A DNA stretch of 14,838 bases from Candidatus Sericytochromatia bacterium. GTDB taxonomy: Bacteria > Cyanobacteriota > Sericytochromatia > UBA7694. Within the stretch, counting starts at the first letter, position 1. The number at the start of each line of letters is the position of its first letter. Positions 14,427-14,838 of this stretch are shown in pieces. The notes beneath the pieces were generated by a model. The model had not been told where the DNA came from. It did no database searches and was given only the letters and a program-made list of their open reading frames with translations. The stretch lies in contig CAJYHH010001155.1 in assembly GCA_913773825.1 (NCBI GenBank), positions 1-14,838 of the forward strand, written 5' to 3'. Made by a program: the position numbers and the translations under genes.

Positions 14427-14838
14427 TCACAGTGTCTCAGAGTCAGGGCCGAGCAAATCACGTACCAGTTCCGAAATGTCCTGAGGATAATAGATCACCG
14501 ACATACCGTCGGGAGCAATTTTAGCAATCTGCTGGCCAATCACCCAGCCCTTGCCATAAAAACGAGAAGAATCTCCGCCAATATTAGACTTTGCATCCTG
14601 AAGCAGGCTTGCAAGTTTCTGGGGCTGAGCATAACGCACAATTTTAGCGCCATCTTCAAGTGTGGTCACTGTCGCGGCCGTGGACGAAAATAGTTCTCCA
14701 CCTTCAGGCTTACGTGGCATCACCGGAGGCGGCGCTTTGCTGCCGGGGCCAGCCTGACCCGTTACCTGAACAGAATCAGCATTTTCAAGCTGAGATCGCT
14801 GCCCACTGGCAGGCTGAGCAGCAGGCGTCTGTGCGCCA
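14427..14838 (-). CDS. C-terminal part of an unrecognised protein with Pro/Gln/Ala-rich linker (5' end outside window)
   Basis: The frame is open to the right edge of the window; 136 residues and the stop are visible. The upstream part, about 45 residues, is a Gln/Ala/Pro/Gly-rich linker. The last 80 residues look like a small alpha/beta domain: TLEDGAKIVRYAQPQKLASL, SRFYGKGWVIGQQI, MSVIYYPQDISELVRDLL. I do not recognise it. An in-frame GTG-ATG pair near 14723 could serve as a start, but the open linker upstream without any stop argues that the gene begins outside the window. It ends 14 bases before the GGDEF gene and is probably the upstream member of the same operon. The linker next to a compact domain suggests a scaffold or adaptor, but no function can be given. 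Confidence 0.65.
   Translation of the reverse strand, partial: GAQTPAAQPASGQRSQLENADSVQVTGQAGPGSKAPPPVMPRKPEGGELFSSTAATVTTLEDGAKIVRYAQPQKLASLLQDAKSNIGGDSSRFYGKGWVIGQQIAKIAPDGMSVIYYPQDISELVRDLLGPDSETL

Noticed and set aside
1..14838. Mobile element, CRISPR array, phage defence system or tRNA
   Set aside because: No transposase or integrase motif, no terminal inverted repeats, no regular spaced repeats, and no cloverleaf with a TTC-type arm were found on either strand.

Overview
This window has the look of a chromosomal segment from a Gram-negative-type bacterium of moderate GC content: two exported lipoproteins, housekeeping genes, cyclic-di-GMP signalling proteins, and no mobile elements, tRNAs, rRNAs or CRISPR array that I can see. 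I cannot place the organism securely. The mix (an NAD-dependent ligase next to GGDEF and HD-GYP genes, a SPINDLY-type glycosyltransferase, unrecognised large lipoproteins) suggests a poorly sampled lineage outside the model Proteobacteria, but that is inference only.

Layout. (1) 1-1317, plus strand: the end of an unrecognised charged, coiled-coil-like protein, then a small calcineurin-like metallophosphoesterase. (2) 1298-3891, minus strand: tsaE (tRNA t6A synthesis) overlapping a TPR/SPINDLY-type O-GlcNAc transferase-like gene. The latter ends inside the 3' end of the convergent phosphoesterase gene. (3) 3892-4609: a 718-base divergent intergenic region. It holds a good sigma70-type promoter and a roughly 215-nt leader with a chain of hairpins. 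(4) 4610-8988, plus strand: two lipoprotein genes joined by a TAATG stop/start overlap. The first is a PQQ-type beta-propeller interrupted by a long insertion containing three related small modules; the second has a carboxypeptidase-regulatory-like beta-sandwich domain. They end at a strong bidirectional terminator. (5) 9131-9742, minus strand: a monocistronic small protein with a Tyr/Gly/Ala/Ser-rich head and three Trp-containing repeats, with its own promoter and ribosome binding site. (6) 9948-14838, minus strand: a compact operon reading unknown protein > GAF-GAF-GGDEF diguanylate cyclase > ligA > membrane-anchored HD-GYP protein, ending in a strong terminator.

How they may work together. 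The 14.8-9.9 kb operon places a c-di-GMP synthase and a putative c-di-GMP phosphodiesterase on either side of DNA ligase, with an 8-base overlap on one side and a 15-base gap on the other, so all three are probably co-expressed. The lipoprotein pair is probably exported together and may form a surface or periplasmic complex; its structured leader suggests post-transcriptional control. The most promising undescribed material is this lipoprotein operon with its leader, followed by the Trp-repeat protein and the unusual catalytic residues of the HD-GYP and glycosyltransferase proteins.
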